A stretch of DNA of 32,503 nucleotides from Penium margaritaceum (GCA_023375785.1 SZWC01000083.1:190010-222512), one strand, 5' to 3'; positions 10,937 through 21,960 are shown, numbered from the stretch's first letter. Numbers and translations are program-made. Notes: generated by a model from the sequence alone, not told the origin.

Positions 10937-11140
10937 CTCAGGATCAGTGTCGCCGATGCCTGAGTTTGGGCAGTCGTAACTCCTCATAGCTATTTTTCTT
11001 GTTGATCTGACTGCATGACTGCATTCGCAGCGTGGTTACTTTGGTATGGTCCAGTTTTTAGGCAAAACGGACAATGCCCGGGTTTTGGGCTGTCTGGTGT
11101 CTGGCAGGTCTCACCTAGGAAAATTCTGCCAGACAGGATA
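10582..11140 (+). mobile_element. LTR-B, left part (copia-2-related LTR, split by MULE-1)
   Basis: It starts TGTTTTTTTTATCTG. It shares with the copia-2 LTR the blocks ...gtgtacat..cgtgcagatgactgac, ggtatggtccag, gcccgggttttgggctgtc and a ctgccag end-block, in the same order. It is shorter than the copia-2 LTR in the middle, around the assembly gap. It stops at gacaggata, the target duplication of MULE-1, and resumes at 31147. Confidence 0.8.
11132..11140. repeat. Target-site duplication of MULE-1, left copy
   Basis: gacaggata occurs directly before the MULE-1 terminus and again directly after its other terminus at 31138-31146: nine bases with no mismatch, the usual length for Mutator-like elements. 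Confidence 0.95.
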
Positions 11141-11290
11141 GGGCACAAATACAGTGGTGCCCATCATTTAGGTCGATATATCAGCGGTGTCCATAGTAAA
11201 AAACGAAAAGATGGCGGTGTCCATAGTCAAAAACGATATGTCATCGGTGTCCATAGTTGAAAACGAAATCACAATGTTGCCCATGTTTTT
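11141..11290. repeat. MULE-1 left terminal inverted repeat with 30-bp phased array
   Basis: The core tggtgcccat / cggtgtccatagt occurs at 11155, 11185, 11215, 11245 and 11275, exactly 30 bases apart. Between cores are A-rich aaaaacgaaaag-type spacers. The right-end array (30961-31137) is its inverted counterpart. In MULEs, subterminal repeats bind the transposase; that role here is inferred. Confidence 0.9.
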
Positions 11291-11680
11291 CATCATGCGC
11301 ACAAAAACGGAAAAATATGACAACTATATCAACTACTCGTTCAAAGTATTCAGTCGTGAACGACCTACATGTCATAAAAAAATGTTGCAAGTTGACTGGC
11401 TGTCTTGACAGCCTGTCGTTCATTTTTTCGTGTACCGTTCTTTGCTGGAACCGAAGTTTGCGCCAAACACGGAAGAGGACAGTGCAATTGCCAATGAAGG
11501 GTGGCTGAATGGACGTGACCAGTGGCAATGAGATACTGTCCACGTGTCATGCGTATAGCCCGATTTGACATGGACAAAAGCAGGTACATTCTGACCTCCC
11601 AACGTTGTAGCCACACGTTCCAAACCGCAGATTTCAACTAGTGAACCTGTTCTTTGTACCGATTCGCACTATGAACAGGT

Positions 11681-11716
11681 ACTAACGGGGTTTACTTCAG
11701 GTGTCTCCCCGTTAGT
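11681..11716. other. Perfect 10-bp inverted repeat (hairpin or palindromic site) in MULE-1
   Basis: actaacgggg at 11681-11690 is the exact reverse complement of ccccgttagt at 11707-11716, with a 16-nt loop. It lies between the terminal array and ORF2. MULE-2 has different inverted repeats around ccggttcac in the corresponding place. Confidence 0.5.
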
Positions 11717-11770
11717 CCACTGTGCTAAGTTCACACCTACTGTCGAACTTTGACTACACGTTGGATCGAC

Positions 11771-12055
11771 CTGGACACCGATGTCTGTCCAAATGGCACG
11801 GCACATCATGGATGGGGTACTCCCTTAGCGGACCATGTGGCGGCTCATCGGGCATGGATCACATTGAAGGAGGAGTGGGAGCGGTATGTAGCACACAACG
11901 TATAGTTGGGCCATGAAGTACCATCATGGGCCCTACCTCCTGTGACTCCACAACACATGGCATAGAACTTGGGAGTGCCCATGCCGAGTAGTAGGCTGCC
12001 CAAATGTCCCGAGCCATGGGATTCGTGGGCATGGACCGAGCCACCGAGTCCGTAG
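11771..12055 (+). pseudogene. MULE-1 ORF2 relic (homologue of MULE-2 25750-26034)
   Basis: It aligns codon for codon with the 94-aa ORF2 of MULE-2 without an internal indel, from CPNGTAHHGWGTPLAD to the shared terminal EPPSP and TAG. Two in-frame TAG codons interrupt it; one stands where MULE-2 has TGG (Trp), the other where MULE-2 has GAG. The bases holding the MULE-2 start ATG are missing through a 6-nt in-frame difference. Function is unknown. Confidence 0.6.
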
Positions 12056-12730
12056 TGGCTAGTTTGCATGCTACCGTTGTTTTTCTAGGCAATTCATGTC
12101 CACCTTGCCCAGGTTTTTGAGTGGCATGTGACAGAATTTGAGTGGAACATGTTTTTTTTCGTCGCAAACTGTTACGTTATCTTGCAAACGTCTCAGGGTT
12201 TTGGAATACGGTTTATGGGCATAGCTGTCTTATGACCATAGTGTTTAGGGTGTAGTGTGTATTTTCTACATGGCATCATTATGGGCATTTCAGTATTAAT
12301 TCCCTGACAACTATGGGCTGGGTTGTTTTAATCTCTACAGCTATGCTGTTGCAGTTTCTTTGAATACATGACTGTGAGAGTGTGTTGGAAGTGTTCTTTT
12401 CCACATAGCCTCCATCACATTGTTCACGCGTAATGAATACATGATCATGAATGTACTTTGGTATGGGGCATGGATGAATTATTATGGTATGAGAAATGGA
12501 TACAAATGCTATTTATTGCATGGGTATTGGAAGTCATAATTTCAATGGACATAATTGTCACGTTAACAAAGTACTACATCTCTCAAGACAACGAGGAAGA
12601 AGCACCACTACTCAAACCACTCTGGATACAACCACTTTGGATCCAGGACACTGCAGAACCAGAGCCACTTTTACAACTCACATCCACATCCCTGTCATCC
12701 CCGACAGGGTAATGCATCAAAGAAAATGTC

Positions 12731-12997
12731 TTAATCCTCTTCATGTGGGTCGACCCCTTCCTCTTCATCTTCTTCTTTGTAGAAAATTTCTCCCCCGTGC
12801 ACGTCTTCTGATTCTCCTTCACTTGTACAGCCATCCATTGGACATTCATCATTGTATGTTTTGGTACACTGGCACATCCCTACAAATCTTGTAGTTCTTG
12901 GCTGCCAAGAATAGGAATAGAGTGTCTGACACACCAATGTTGTGCCAAATCCTGAGAGGAAGACCACGAACAAGTCAGGTGGGTCACATGAAGTCAT
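12731..12997 (-). CDS. MULE-1 ORF3, 88-aa unknown protein
   Basis: The open frame starts MTSCDPPDLFVVFL and is homologous to ORF3 of MULE-2 over about 75 residues (shared LVCQxLYSY, VGMCxCT, ND and TSE blocks), with the same start and no internal indel. A hydrophobic segment around residues 9-25 could be a single membrane or buried helix. The C-terminal end becomes acidic (EEDEEEG) and diverges from MULE-2. It lies downstream of the transposase on the same strand. I do not recognise the family. The frame is open in this copy even though the neighbouring transposase is broken. Confidence 0.5.
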   Translation of the reverse strand: MTSCDPPDLFVVFLSGFGTTLVCQTLYSYSWQPRTTRFVGMCQCTKTYNDECPMDGCTSEGESEDVHGGEIFYKEEDEEEGVDPHEED

Positions 12998-13210
12998 GTT
13001 TGAACTTCCTTGGCCAAGTGCTTAGACGAAAGAGATAGTAGATGCAAAGGGAATGAAATGACCAAGTCAGTGCATTATTTGTAGATCTTTTTGGTTCTTT
13101 CTTGTGAATGACTCTTAACACACATGGAAATTGGAAATCATTCATCAAATGAGAAGTATTGAGAAGTTCAACTCTAACACAAGCTGACTTTTACAAACCT
13201 GCCAACCTAA

Positions 13211-13212
<2 letters not shown>

Positions 13213-13294
<82 letters not shown>
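13213..13294. repeat. (AC)41 microsatellite
   Basis: An uninterrupted 82-base AC run lies between ORF3 and the transposase end of MULE-1. MULE-2 lacks it at the equivalent place, so it expanded in this copy. Confidence 0.98.
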
Positions 13295-13296
<2 letters not shown>

Positions 13297-13519
13297 GAAA
13301 CTAGTCTAATGGAGGAGTTCAACTCAAGGCCACTTGTAATCTGGCATGCACCTCCTCCATAGGGGCTGGTCTTCAGAAAGCTCTGCAAAGCGCACACATG
13401 GAAACGAACAAGAGGGGGAAACATGACTTAGGACCATGCTTTATAAACATGTGTTAACATGAATACATAGTTGTGGGAATGCAAACTAAGACATTGGAGG
13501 TTGACAAACTGAGACTAAC

Positions 13520-16008
13520 TCACCTCATGCTAAAAGAACGGTTGATGTTGTCGACCTCCTCGTGGGAAGCCATCCATGTGTCCTTACGATCCTCTGCATC
13601 ATCGTGGTCGACCCCTTCATCCCCACTGGATATGGAGATTGGGTCGACTACCTCATCATGTGGGTCAACCCCTTCGTCTGCTTCCTCCTCCACCTCTTCC
13701 CCCTCCTCCTCCTCATCCGACTCCCCCTCGTCCTCCTCCTCCTCCTCCTCCTCCCACTCCTCGTCCGACTCTACCTCCTCTTCAGCAAGGGGGGGATCCT
13801 TCGCCTCATCCCTAGAGTACCCCATGGCGTCCATGTTCGACCTGCAAGACGCCCTCATGCAACGCCCTGCCTCAAGTTGTGTGATGCGTGCGGCTACCAT
13901 CTCCGCAGGACTTGGGACCTCCATGTTAGGGCATGCATGATGCACGTGGCCTTGCTCCCCACAGCATGCACAGATGTGTCGCTATTTCACTTCCGCGTAC
14001 CTATCCAGTCTCACTATGGCTGGATGTCAGTGCCCGCGACGTTGGCCAGGCTGCAGCCACTTCGGTTCAGCCGGCTTCACAAAATTCACCTTCGGCAGGA
14101 GGAACGGGGTGTTGAACGTGCGTTTGTAGCTGAGGTTGAGGTAGCCGAAGTCCACATACGCCACGGGATTCATGGCATTCTCCAACAGGAGACTGCAAGA
14201 ATGCGGGAATGGCACCCCATACTCATGCCACCTACCGCATGAGCACTCTTCGGTGCTGATGTTCACGACGCGTGGAGTGCCATTTGGGCGCATATAGTGC
14301 TGCTTGTCCAAGGTCCCATGTCGTCACTGTCGACGTCCAAGATGTACTCTTGGCTACAATCACAGTTGTTTTTCACCTTCAGGTACAGAGCCTGCACAAC
14401 ATTGCCCTCAGCGTCATGAGCCATCTTGTGCCGGATGTGCTAGAGTCTCTGCACGAAGACGTGGAGGTTCACAAAGCAGAAGTATGGTTTTCTGGACCTC
14501 CACGAGCTTACCGTTGAGTGACTCCATGTTGTTGCTCGTGGTGTGTCCACCACGAGGTACAGGGCACTAAATTCTGCTCTATCGTTCCTTGGGGATTCCT
14601 GGCTCCCCATTACCACCTAGTAGGTAGTCCACGGCCCTTGGAGCCGACCGGCGCATCTTGGACAGGAAGGCATCCCAGTCCTCATGTGTTGTCACGTGAG
14701 CCAAATTCCAGAACAGAGAGCCCGACCTGCCCTGGCACCAGAACTGCACGATCCGCATGAGGTGCCAGGTGCAGAACGTGTGCATTGCACCGGGTAGTTT
14801 GGCCTCCACCACATTCGCCAAGCCTTTCTCACGGTCCGAGATGACCGTGGTTCCAGCCTGTGCCGCGGTTGGGTATGCTGTTGCCACAAGCTCATAGAAC
14901 CACGTCCAATTATGCTCTTCCTCTCCAGACACCAAGGCATACGCCGTGGGCATGGCGTTATCGTTGGCATAAAAAACCTGCATGATGAGTAAGACTTGCT
15001 TGTACCCATTCTCAAGGTGGGTCCCGTTCATGACGAGGACACGCCAAGTGTGCTCGAAACCTCTGCAACAGGCTCCTGGTGTGATAAAAACCCGGTCGAA
15101 CGCGCCACTTTCCCGCTCTTTCTCAGCATTTTCGATGTCCAGCGGGTCCACCTTCATGAGCTGTATGACAGAGCTGCTTTCACAGTTAGTGGGGTACCAC
15201 ATTCACGTATGTAGGGAAAGGCGAGCTAAAAGACCATGAAAAAAAAAGCAGGAAAAAAAATCAACGTACCTCATCTGCGTATCGAGGCTCCACAAGTCCT
15301 TCTTCTTGCCGTACATTTTCTTCTCGCAGGCCTTCTTGGCGTGATACAGGGTGGTGTAGAGGAATTTCTCCCCGACCTTCATGATGACTACCTGCAGCAC
15401 CTTTGGTGTTGCGGACGGGTCCTTTGTGAGGGTGCTTTGGATGTGTCATGCAACCCATCGCGTGGAGTGCACTGGGTTACCCCGGCTAATTCCTGGGTCA
15501 CAGAGGTGGCCTTCCATGAACAACGTGATCCTGAAAGATCCGGACCTCTTGCTGAACGTTGCACAAACTATCCACTGGCATTTCTTGGTGACGTAATGCT
15601 TGTAGCGCACCACAAAGCGCGTGTGGTTGCTCTTCAGCCACCTCAGCGACATGCGGTTGTCAACCGCATACTCTTCCACAGCAACTTTGCATGTGGCCAT
15701 GGTCTCAAAGGACAAGCCACCGGGGAAGTCAACCGCATCCTTCCGCTTCTTCGAGGCTGCAGATTCCGTGGTCGGCTTGCCAAAGTTGCGGGAGGCAGCC
15801 TTCGCCTTGGCATCGGCTGCCTTGGCGTCATCGTCACCGACAGGCAGGCCCTTACTCGACTACACTCGACCATCTTCACACACGATATCTTGAGAAGAGC
15901 CTCTGTTGCAGAGCGTAGATCATTGTCGAGTGCAGTACACAGAGTATCGTCGGGTGGAAACCAAGATGATGTGACAGCTCCAACTGTCTGCTGTGTGTCC
16001 CCCGCCGT
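13520..16008 (-). pseudogene. MULE-1 transposase (MuDR type), inactivated
   Basis: It is homologous along its whole length to the MULE-2 transposase. It has an N-terminal SSWFPPDD motif, KKRK nuclear-localisation signal, MuDR-type DNA-binding domain (FVVRYKHYVTKKCQWIV, 15446-15715) and MULE DDE domain (14579-15160). SWIM remnant CSCGRWHEYGVPFPHSC, CCHC knuckle CACCGEQGHVHHAC and a Glu-rich tail follow. Damage: the start codon is ACG at 16006-16008 where MULE-2 has ATG. There is a frameshift in the N-terminal region, TGA for Arg after TRWVA, and the first catalytic Asp is Asn (GTHL motif, 15026-15028). There are also a TAG at 14579-14581, two frameshifts near 14300-14480, and further TAG/TGA codons. 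The intron acceptor at about 15161 is conserved; the donor is unclear. Confidence 0.85.
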
Positions 16009-16344
16009 CGAGAGAAAACCTGGGCAACTCGTGCATAAAACATGGCACTAAATAACTTAGGTACCCCCATTTTGTCTCCCATGTGCATTCATCCAAGGCC
16101 TCATGAAGGGGTTCAAGATCATCGACGGTGAGCTACACCACAATGGCCGAGCCAGAACCCCCCACGACGCGCATCCCTCGCTCCATAAAACATATCTTTC
16201 CACCGTAGCTTTGAGAGCAGTCGGGGGCCTCGCATGGTAGCCGCGCATCATGCGAGGTGCATTGCGACTCGGGAAAGCGGCATTATTTTCAACGAGACAG
16301 GCTGTCAAATCATAAAAGAATCTGCGCAAAGAGAGAGGGGCGCG

Positions 16345-17194
16345 TGTTAGTTATTACGCATCCTCATTGTGCTCTGTTGTGTCCTCCCGGCTTGTGTACA
16401 TCGGCGTGTGGATGACTGACGGCGAGACTCGACGCTGCTGGAGTGTCGTCCGGTGGAGCCGACGCACGATGAGGCCTACTCGCAGTTTGCTGGAGCCTCC
16501 TCTCTCCGGCAATGTGCTCAGCTCCATCGGCAGGCCTCCTCGGCGGTCGGGCAGCTCGCGGTCACTGCCACCGCAGATGTTGTCTGCATACGTCAGGCGT
16601 TGGGTCTGACTGTACCATTGCGTATGCAGCTTCATGCTCTGCCTAGGGTCCATGTCTCATGTTGCGCGGCACTGTTTGGCATCATGGACCATCGTAGGCA
16701 CTGCCTGGGTTCAGGCAGCCATAACTCTTTGCTGCTATTTTTCTAGCTGTTCCTGACCGCACAACTGCGTTTGCAGCGTCGGTATTATGGTATGGTCCAG
16801 TTTTCAGGCAAAACAGACGACGCCCGGGTTTTGGGCTGTCGGTCGTCTGGCAGGGCTCACCGAGAAAACCCTGCGTGCCAGAAAATAGGTCTAGGTCTAT
16901 TTTCTGATTGGTTGGTTAGCTAAGTAACAAGCTCTACAGAGCTGGGGGGAAGCTAGAACTTGGAGGGGTCTCCCATTGTTGCTCATTCTGTATTCCTAAT
17001 CAGTCACTTTCAGTTTTCAGCTGCTTTATGGCGCAAACACTGGCGCGCGCGTTTTTGAGTAACAAACTCAGAGCTTCCAGACTTAGACTCTAGAGCAGCA
17101 GACTGAGGGGGCAGCAGACTTAAGCAACGAGCGTGGAAGCCCGCACGCTGCATCAACAATTCTGCTGCCCCAACCTGCTACCTAGCGTTTCTTT
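16345..17194 (+). repeat. 5' LTR of copia-2
   Basis: It starts TGTTAG and shares nearly all of its length with 24001-24850 (for example gcccgggttttgggctgtc). The right boundary is placed where homology with the 3' copy stops, three bases before the PBS. Confidence 0.85.
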
Positions 17195-17196
17195 CT

Positions 17197-17210
17197 TGGT
17201 ATCAGAGCCA
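17197..17210 (+). other. Primer-binding site of copia-2 (initiator tRNA-Met type)
   Basis: TGGTATCAGAGCCA matches the plant initiator tRNA-Met 3' end over 12-14 bases. Confidence 0.9.
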
Positions 17211-17288
17211 GAGCGTAGCAGCAGCAGCAGAAGACTGGCGTACAGGAGCCAGACAACACCGACAGATCCCCATACGCACTTGTACAGG

Positions 17289-17404
17289 GGAAATGCTACC
17301 GGATTTTTTTGGCAGCATTGACCCGCCTGGTGGCGGCGTCAGATTTTTTCCCACGGCCACTTTGCCAGTGGAAATGTTGCCGGATTTTTTGGCAGCAGTG
17401 ACCC
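17289..17404 (+). repeat. Two-copy direct repeat in the copia-2 leader, period about 82 bp
   Basis: gaaatgctaccggattttt followed by ggcagcattgaccc occurs at 17290 and, slightly changed, at 17371. No coding role is evident. Confidence 0.6.
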
Positions 17405-17494
17405 CCACGTGGGACGCAAGGAGGTGAGCGGGACGCGGGGTCCGACACCTGCGGGCGACGACACACGCGACAACGTCACCCAAGTGCACTGACT

Positions 17495-17935
17495 AGCACT
17501 AGCGAGCAGCAGCAGCAGCCTGTAGTAGCAGGAGCGGCAGGCAACAGCAGCAAGCAGTGGCAGCAGCAGCCAGCAACAGCTGCATCCACCAGCAGCAGCC
17601 GATAGTAGCAGCAGCTCGTAGCAGCTCGTAGCAGCAGCAGCCCGTAGCAGCAAGCAACAGCAAAGGCCAACAACAGTAGCTCGTAGCAGCAGCGGCAGCG
17701 AGCAGCAGCAGCAGCAACAAGTAGCAGCAGCAACAGGCTGCAGTAGCTGCAGCAGCAAGTAGTAGCTGGCAGCAGCCAGCAGCGGCTGTTGCTACTCGCA
17801 GCCCGCAACTCGCCGCAAGCCACGGGCTTCAGGCAGCGAGCCCGCTGCTCGAAACGAGCAGCGGACTGCAGCGATTAGCGAGCTCGCTGCTCGCAGCCCG
17901 CTGCCCACAGCAAGTAGCAAAGCTCATTGTGACAG
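17495..17935 (+). repeat. CAG/GTAGCAGCAG-rich low-complexity block
   Basis: Dense imperfect triplet repeats (gtagcagcagc and variants) in the leader give spurious Leu/Cys/Ala-rich ORFs in several frames on both strands. No consistent coding frame is seen. Confidence 0.85.
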
Positions 17936-17953
17936 AAGAAAGAGAAAAATAAT

Positions 17954-18175
17954 TTGGGGGAGGAAAACAAAATCCCCCACCCCACCAGCGCCTTTGCTGC
18001 GGCTGTAGCAGCTGCCATAGCTACTGCAGCAGCCACAGCAGCCGCAGCAACACGCAGTAGCAGCAATAGTTTCTACTACAAAAACAGCCGCAGCATCAGG
18101 AGCAATAGCAGCAGAAGCAGTAGTAGCAGCAGCAGCTGCTGCTCCAGTAGCGACCCCAACAACGGCCACTGCTGA
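17954..18175 (+). CDS. Small Ala/Ser-rich leader ORF of copia-2, function unknown
   Basis: A 73-codon frame opens with MGEENKIPHPTSAF. It continues with an Ala-rich stretch (AAAVAAAIATAAATAAAA) and then a Ser-rich one. It precedes gag in the same frame but ends in TGA. Copia-A has an Ala-rich ORF in the same position relative to its PBS and gag. This may be triplet-repeat chance or a real upstream ORF. Confidence 0.25.
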   Translation: MGEENKIPHPTSAFAAAVAAAIATAAATAAAATRSSSNSFYYKNSRSIRSNSSRSSSSSSSCCSSSDPNNGHC

Positions 18176-18192
18176 CATCAGCATCCTGCCGC

Positions 18193-18316
18193 TGACGTCA
18201 CTGCTGACATCATCAACACACACAAAAAAGATGGGAGGTGAGAAAACTCTAGAGCAACAGCCCTGTAGATAACGCGGAGGTAGCTGCTGACGTCAGCTGT
18301 CCTAGGCTGACGTCAC
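18193..18316. promoter_or_regulatory. Cluster of three TGACGTCA palindromes upstream of copia-2 gag
   Basis: The perfect 8-bp palindrome TGACGTCA occurs at 18193-18200, 18289-18296 and 18309-18316, with related gctgacatca words nearby. It is the core recognised by plant bZIP factors (TGA and HY5 classes). It lies in the leader downstream of the LTR; regulation is inferred only from the motif. Confidence 0.45.
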
Positions 18317-18370
18317 TGCTAACATCAGCAGCACAAAAAAAAACAAAGAAAGGGGGCACCAAAATCCACC

Positions 18371-19858
18371 ATGGCTAACAGCCCCAACGGGGAGGGGTCG
18401 TCTTCTGTTGGGGGGATCCCTAGTCCCCCTTTATTGTAGCAGTTACAGCAGCAACAGTAGAAACAGCAGCATCAGCAGTCCACTGGCGTTGTCGCCAGTG
18501 ACTCTGACCCCTTGACAGCCATTCACCAACAGCTCGCCGCCCTAACGCAACAGCTTGTAGCACTGCAGCCACTGGCCTCACAGTCTGTCACCAGTATCCC
18601 ACCGTTGTTCATTCCTCCTGGGAACGCCAGTCCCGTTGTGTCTGTTGCCACGCATGACCTGGCGCAGTAGTAGACTCAGCGCCAGCGGCACATAGTGACC
18701 TCCGTCCTTGGCCCCACTCTAGGCGCCGGTCGCAGGCAAAAGGACTTTGAGACGCCGTCCCCGCCGCTTCAGGCCGGCGAGAAGTTCCGGAGCTGTGAGC
18801 TCAGATTCCCCATCTGGATGCAGGATGAGGGCCTGTGGGCATACTACACCCTCCCGTACGACTCCACCCAGGCCGACCAGTTGTATGACGCCGGTCACGC
18901 CGTACGCGCCCTCGTCCCCGTCGCTCCTCCGGCTTCCCGCCTGGCCCTAGAGCCCTTTCTCGGCGACTTCACCGCTGGCGACACCCCTGACCCTGCCGCC
19001 GCATTGCACGTCCTCGCTCATCTCCATCGCCTGTCCAGCGAGGCTGAGACCAGCCGTCTGCTCTGGGACTTCGACTCCCTACACATGGGGGAGACCGAGA
19101 CAGTCACTGCTTACTGGAAGCGGGCTGAGGACATCTTCCGTCGCCTAGGTACCTTTGCTCCACCCCGCCTGGCCACGCTCCTCACCATCAAGCGCGGTGC
19201 CACCGACGCATATGCGGATGTCTTTGAGCACTACTCCCAGGATATCCTCTCCACCATGGTGGCACAGGGCACCCTCATGCCCTGGGCATACGAGCTCTTC
19301 CTCGGGATTGAGTAAGCTCGTCTGGAGTCCTGCCTCCAGCGCACAGAGGCCCTCGCCTCCCCTGCCGTCGCTTTAGTGGCCGTCGCTTTCCCCACAGCAG
19401 CTATCTCCACCAGTTCTTCATTGTTGGAGAAGAAGAAGAAATGGAGCAAGAAGGGCAAGGGTCAGTAGCAGCACCAGTAGCAGCAGTCGACTGGGTCCAG
19501 CGGTGCTGGCTCGGTCTACCACAACTGTGGCCAGCCAGGGCATGAATGGTATACGTGCCTGCTCTCGACGGACGAGGCGCGCGTCATCGCCACCATGCGT
19601 CGCCAGCGGGAGCGCCGTCTTGCCTCTGCCACCATAGCTGTTGCCGCCCGTGACGCCTCGACCCCGTCCAGCGGCTCCACTCCTCCGACCGTGACATCGG
19701 TCCCGCAGACACCAGCTCCACAACAGCATCATGCGCAGCCGTCGGCGCCTCCGTTCCCTTCACCGGGGCATGCCTCATCCTATCCGGGCTCAGGCGCCAT
19801 CACTCCACACTCAGTCTACACTCCCGGGTCGTCCACGTGTGAGCGACAGCTGGAGTAG
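18371..19858 (+). pseudogene. gag: copia-2 gag with multiple in-frame stops
   Basis: The frame opens at ATG 18371 (MANSPNGEGSSS), followed by a Gln-rich stretch. The gag-like domain at 18695-19315 has FRSCELRFPIWMQDEGLWAYY and AYWKRAEDIFRRLG, like copia-A gag. A Lys-rich stretch and a zinc-knuckle remnant YHNCGQPGHEWYTC follow; the first Cys of CX2CX4HX4C is Tyr. The frame is preserved over about 1.5 kb but broken by TAG at 18437, 18458, 18668, 18671, 19466, 19478 and 19856, and TAA at 19313. Most stand in Gln-rich context. The start is chosen because it begins the only long consistent frame after the leader. Confidence 0.8.
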
Positions 19859-20039
19859 TTCATTACGCTTCAAATCGGCCTGCCTCGCCCTCCCCCCAGG
19901 GAAGTGCGAGTTGCGTCATCTCCTGCTCGTCCCCCTTACCCTACATGACTGAGATTGAGCTGTGATTGTGTCCTGATTCCTTGTCTTTCTTGCCGCCTTC
20001 TGTAATCTCCTCAGCCCCCCTTCATGACTACGTCGTGTG

Positions 20040-21960
20040 GCTTGATGATTGGCAGTCTCGGTTCGCACCCCCTTCCACCGCGTCCGCGTCTCTCGTTTGT
20101 TGCCATGTGAATGTCGGTGATCTCTCGACACCGGTCCAGGTTCTTGCCGAGACCTGGATCATCGACTCCGGAGTCACGCATCACATGACGGCTTCTCGTG
20201 AGCCCTTTAGTATGCTTGGTCCTGTTGGCGAGGTATCCGGCTTCCGGACGGGCTCCGGACGGGTGTTACCTCTCCGCGGTGTTGGCGTCGTTCGTTTCCG
20301 TGGTCTTACTGGTGATGTCTTCGTGACCGATGTCCTCTTCATCCCATGTCTTGAACTCAGCCTCATGTCTGTTATTACCCTTGACTGCATGAGTATGGAT
20401 GTTGTGCACTCGCGTGGTGTTGGCACTGTCTCGTTGCGTCCGTCTGGTCTTGTCGTTATTCGAGCCACCACCCATGGCAACCTATGGCATGTCCCTTGTC
20501 TGTCCTTCTCTCCTTCCGTCCCCTCCCCGTCGGCGACCATCGATAGCATGCTCCGCACCCAGCTGGCCAAGGGCCTCGACCCAGACACTTTTCCTTGGTC
20601 ATGCCCCATGGAGTGCATTGATTGCGCTCAGGGCAAGATCCACCGGTCCACGTACCCTCAGTCTTACTCCCGTGAATCCGCCCCTCTAGACCTGGTCCAT
20701 TCCGATGTCATGGATCCCCTCCCTACCGAGTCCGTCGGCGAGCGTGGCCGATATGTCCTCACCCTCACTGACGACCACTCTCGCTACCGCTGGGTCTTCT
20801 GCCTTCGGCGAAAGAGCGATGTCGCCTGTACCATTCAGGACTGGCTTGTCCTTGCGGAGCGCGAGTGTGGTCGATCTCTTTGCCGCTTTCGCTCCGATCG
20901 CGGCGGTGAGTACATGGGAGAGACTACGACGTTTCTTGCTTCCCACGGTGTCCAACACATCTCGTGGACACCGTCAGCGCCCTACACACCCACTCAGATT
21001 AGCGTCTCCGAGCAGTGGAACCGCACTATGGCCGACGTTGTCCGCACCATGCGGGTTGATTCTGGTCTCTCCGATGGATTCTACTTTGAAGCCATGGCTT
21101 ACATGACATGGGTCTGGAACCGGATGCCCCACGGGCCTCTTCCTCGCCAGTCCACGCAGTACCAGCACTGGTGCGGTCAGCGTGCTGACCTCCACCCGGC
21201 CCGCGTCTGGGGTTGCATGGCCATCGTGTGGCTGACCGCCCCGTAGCAGGGCAGCAAGCTCGCCCCCCGCGGATGTCCTTGCACCTTTCTAGGCATCTCT
21301 CATCAGTCCAAGGCCTGGCGCTTCTGGGATCCGTCCCGGTACTGCATCGTTGAGTCCCGCAATGCCCTCTTCTTTGAGGAGCTATTTCCACGCGATCTTA
21401 TTTGCTCCGGCTCGTCCGTGTCCCTCCCATCGCGTGGGGGAGTGGTGAGTCCGTCCTCCGTCTTGCCGCTTCCGGGGGACACATCACATGGTCCCTCTGT
21501 GCCAGTAGCCCCAGTCGCGTCCGCTGGCCCTCCGGGCCAGTAGCCCCAGTCGCGTCCGCTGGCCCCTCTGGGCCAGCAGCCCTAGTCGCGTCCGCTAGCC
21601 CCTCCAGGCCAGTAGTCCCAGTCACGCCCGCTAGCCCCTCCGAACCAGCAGCCCCAGTCACGCCCGCTGGCCTCTCCGGGCTGGCAGCCCCAGTCGCGTC
21701 CGCTGGCCCCTCCGGGCCAGCAGCCCTAATCGGGCCCGCTGGCCCCTCCGGGCCGACAGCCCCAGTCGTGCCCGCTGGCCCCTCTGGAACGGCAACCCCA
21801 GTCACGCCTACTGGACCCTCGGGACCGGCAATCCTAGTCGCACCTGCTGGCTCCTCCAGGCCGGCAGCCCCAGTCGCGCCCGCTGGCCCCTTCGGGCTAG
21901 TAGCCCCAGTCGCGCCTGCTTGACCCTCCGGGCCAGCAGCCCTAGTCGCGTCCGCTGGTG
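20040..21960 (+). pseudogene. pol: copia-2 pol, protease and integrase part
   Basis: The frame 19966-21246 is open. The protease has WIIDSGVTHHMT, so the D-S-G active site is intact. The GAG-pre-integrase region ends with CPMECIDCAQGKIHRS. The integrase core keeps Asp in VHSDVMDPL, Asp in FRSDRGGEY and Glu in SVSEQWNRT, where the usual NGVAE context is altered. A TAG at 21244 precedes QGSKLAPRGCPCTFLG, and the frame then continues through FWDPSRYCIVE. Downstream it enters a 36-bp repeat array, where a one-base shortage in the first unit shifts the frame. The protein would cut Gag-Pol and insert cDNA; it cannot be made whole from this copy. Confidence 0.85.

Noticed and set aside
11155..11290. 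30-bp spaced repeats resembling a CRISPR array
   Set aside because: The repeated cores are degenerate, the intervals are themselves related (A-rich), and the array is inverted at the opposite end of a transposon with target duplications. It is a terminal repeat array.
13159..13424. ORFs of Thr-His and Val-Cys repeats
   Set aside because: They are translations of the (AC)41 microsatellite on the two strands.
13562..14242. 226-aa plus-strand ORF, and similar plus-strand Ser/Pro/Leu-rich ORFs at 27418-27885
   Set aside because: They are antisense shadows of the Glu-rich C-terminal end of the MULE transposases; the CTC/CTT repeats keep several frames open.
15236..16051. 271-aa plus-strand ORF
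   Set aside because: It runs antisense through the conserved transposase exon 1 of MULE-1, contains no recognisable domain, and has no counterpart of equal length in MULE-2.
17339..17823. Minus-strand Leu/Cys/Ala-rich ORFs of up to 139 aa
   Set aside because: They are open only because of CAG-type triplet repeats; no frame-specific features and no homology to the neighbouring elements.
18437..19858. Alternative genetic code with TAG read as glutamine
   Set aside because: TAG also stands where Trp is expected (for example in ORF2 of MULE-1 and the MULE-1 transposase), TGA replaces Arg and Trp, and TAG ends ORF2 in both MULEs. Mutation explains all of these; a reassigned code explains only some.
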